51,335 bases of DNA from an uncultured Acetatifactor sp. (GTDB taxonomy: Bacteria; Bacillota; Clostridia; Lachnospirales; Lachnospiraceae), in contig CANQWM010000017.1 of NCBI GenBank assembly GCA_947627535.1, positions 1 to 51,335 on the forward strand, written 5' to 3'. Positions 51,328 to 51,335 of this stretch are shown here, piece by piece. Positions within the stretch are counted from its first letter, which is position 1. Every line of letters begins with the position of its first letter. Below the pieces are notes generated by a model. The model saw nothing but the letters and a program-made list of their open reading frames with translations, did no database searches and was not told the DNA's origin. Both the position numbers and the translations under genes were made by a program.

Positions 51328-51335
51328 ATATTCGG

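Overview
The window looks like chromosome of an anaerobic Firmicute of the Clostridia, most likely a Lachnospiraceae member. Grounds: Gram-positive Shine-Dalgarno sites before nearly every gene, a strictly anaerobic class III ribonucleotide reductase, an [FeFe]-hydrogenase-like protein, DUF4364 and DUF4317 proteins typical of that family, BspA-type leucine-rich-repeat lipoproteins, and Tn916-type integrase debris. No rRNA, tRNA or CRISPR array was seen.

Region 1 (about 1-16 kb) is visibly A+T-richer and reads as an accessory island. It holds the N-terminus of a Fic protein behind a near-consensus promoter, a decayed IS4-family transposase abutting a broken RelE/ParE toxin with an intact Phd/YefM antitoxin, a repeat-built LRR lipoprotein beside a MerR regulator, a fragment of a Tn916-type integrase, a small operon of unknown function (Mor-like protein, zinc-ribbon membrane protein, small membrane protein), and a complete lantibiotic-immunity-type set (ATPase, two permeases, response regulator, histidine kinase). 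Next come an XRE regulator, a second decayed transposase and two ABC half-exporters led by a MerR regulator with two similar C-terminal modules. No peptide precursor or lanthionine enzyme is visible, so these look like defence or efflux modules rather than a biosynthetic cluster.

Region 2 (about 17-37 kb) is G+C-richer core genome: malic enzyme, DUF4364, rarA with a NYN/LOTUS protein, a CE2-like esterase, pyrF, a GH26-like glycosidase with a GNAT enzyme, a ferredoxin/hydrogenase/chemoreceptor fusion protein, nrdD fused to a thioredoxin-like domain behind candidate NrdR boxes, an XRE regulator, a TPR lipoprotein, MscL with an added zinc ribbon, DUF4317 and a GH2 glycosidase.

Region 3 (about 37-51 kb) has an S8 protease with a Gly-rich insertion, a GntR/ABC-2 operon, a GPH sugar symporter, an M18 aminopeptidase, a GDP-fucose operon (gmd, fcl, manC), a DJ-1 protein, a CYTH protein and a Na+/Ca2+ antiporter. 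Several non-coding repeat structures lie here: a 10-bp array, a 22-bp array, an A-tract array at a promoter, and two promoter-like repeats flanking three hairpins.

The best candidates for something undescribed are the soluble hydrogenase-chemoreceptor fusion (25978-27930) and the NYN-LOTUS/RarA pair (19188-21483).
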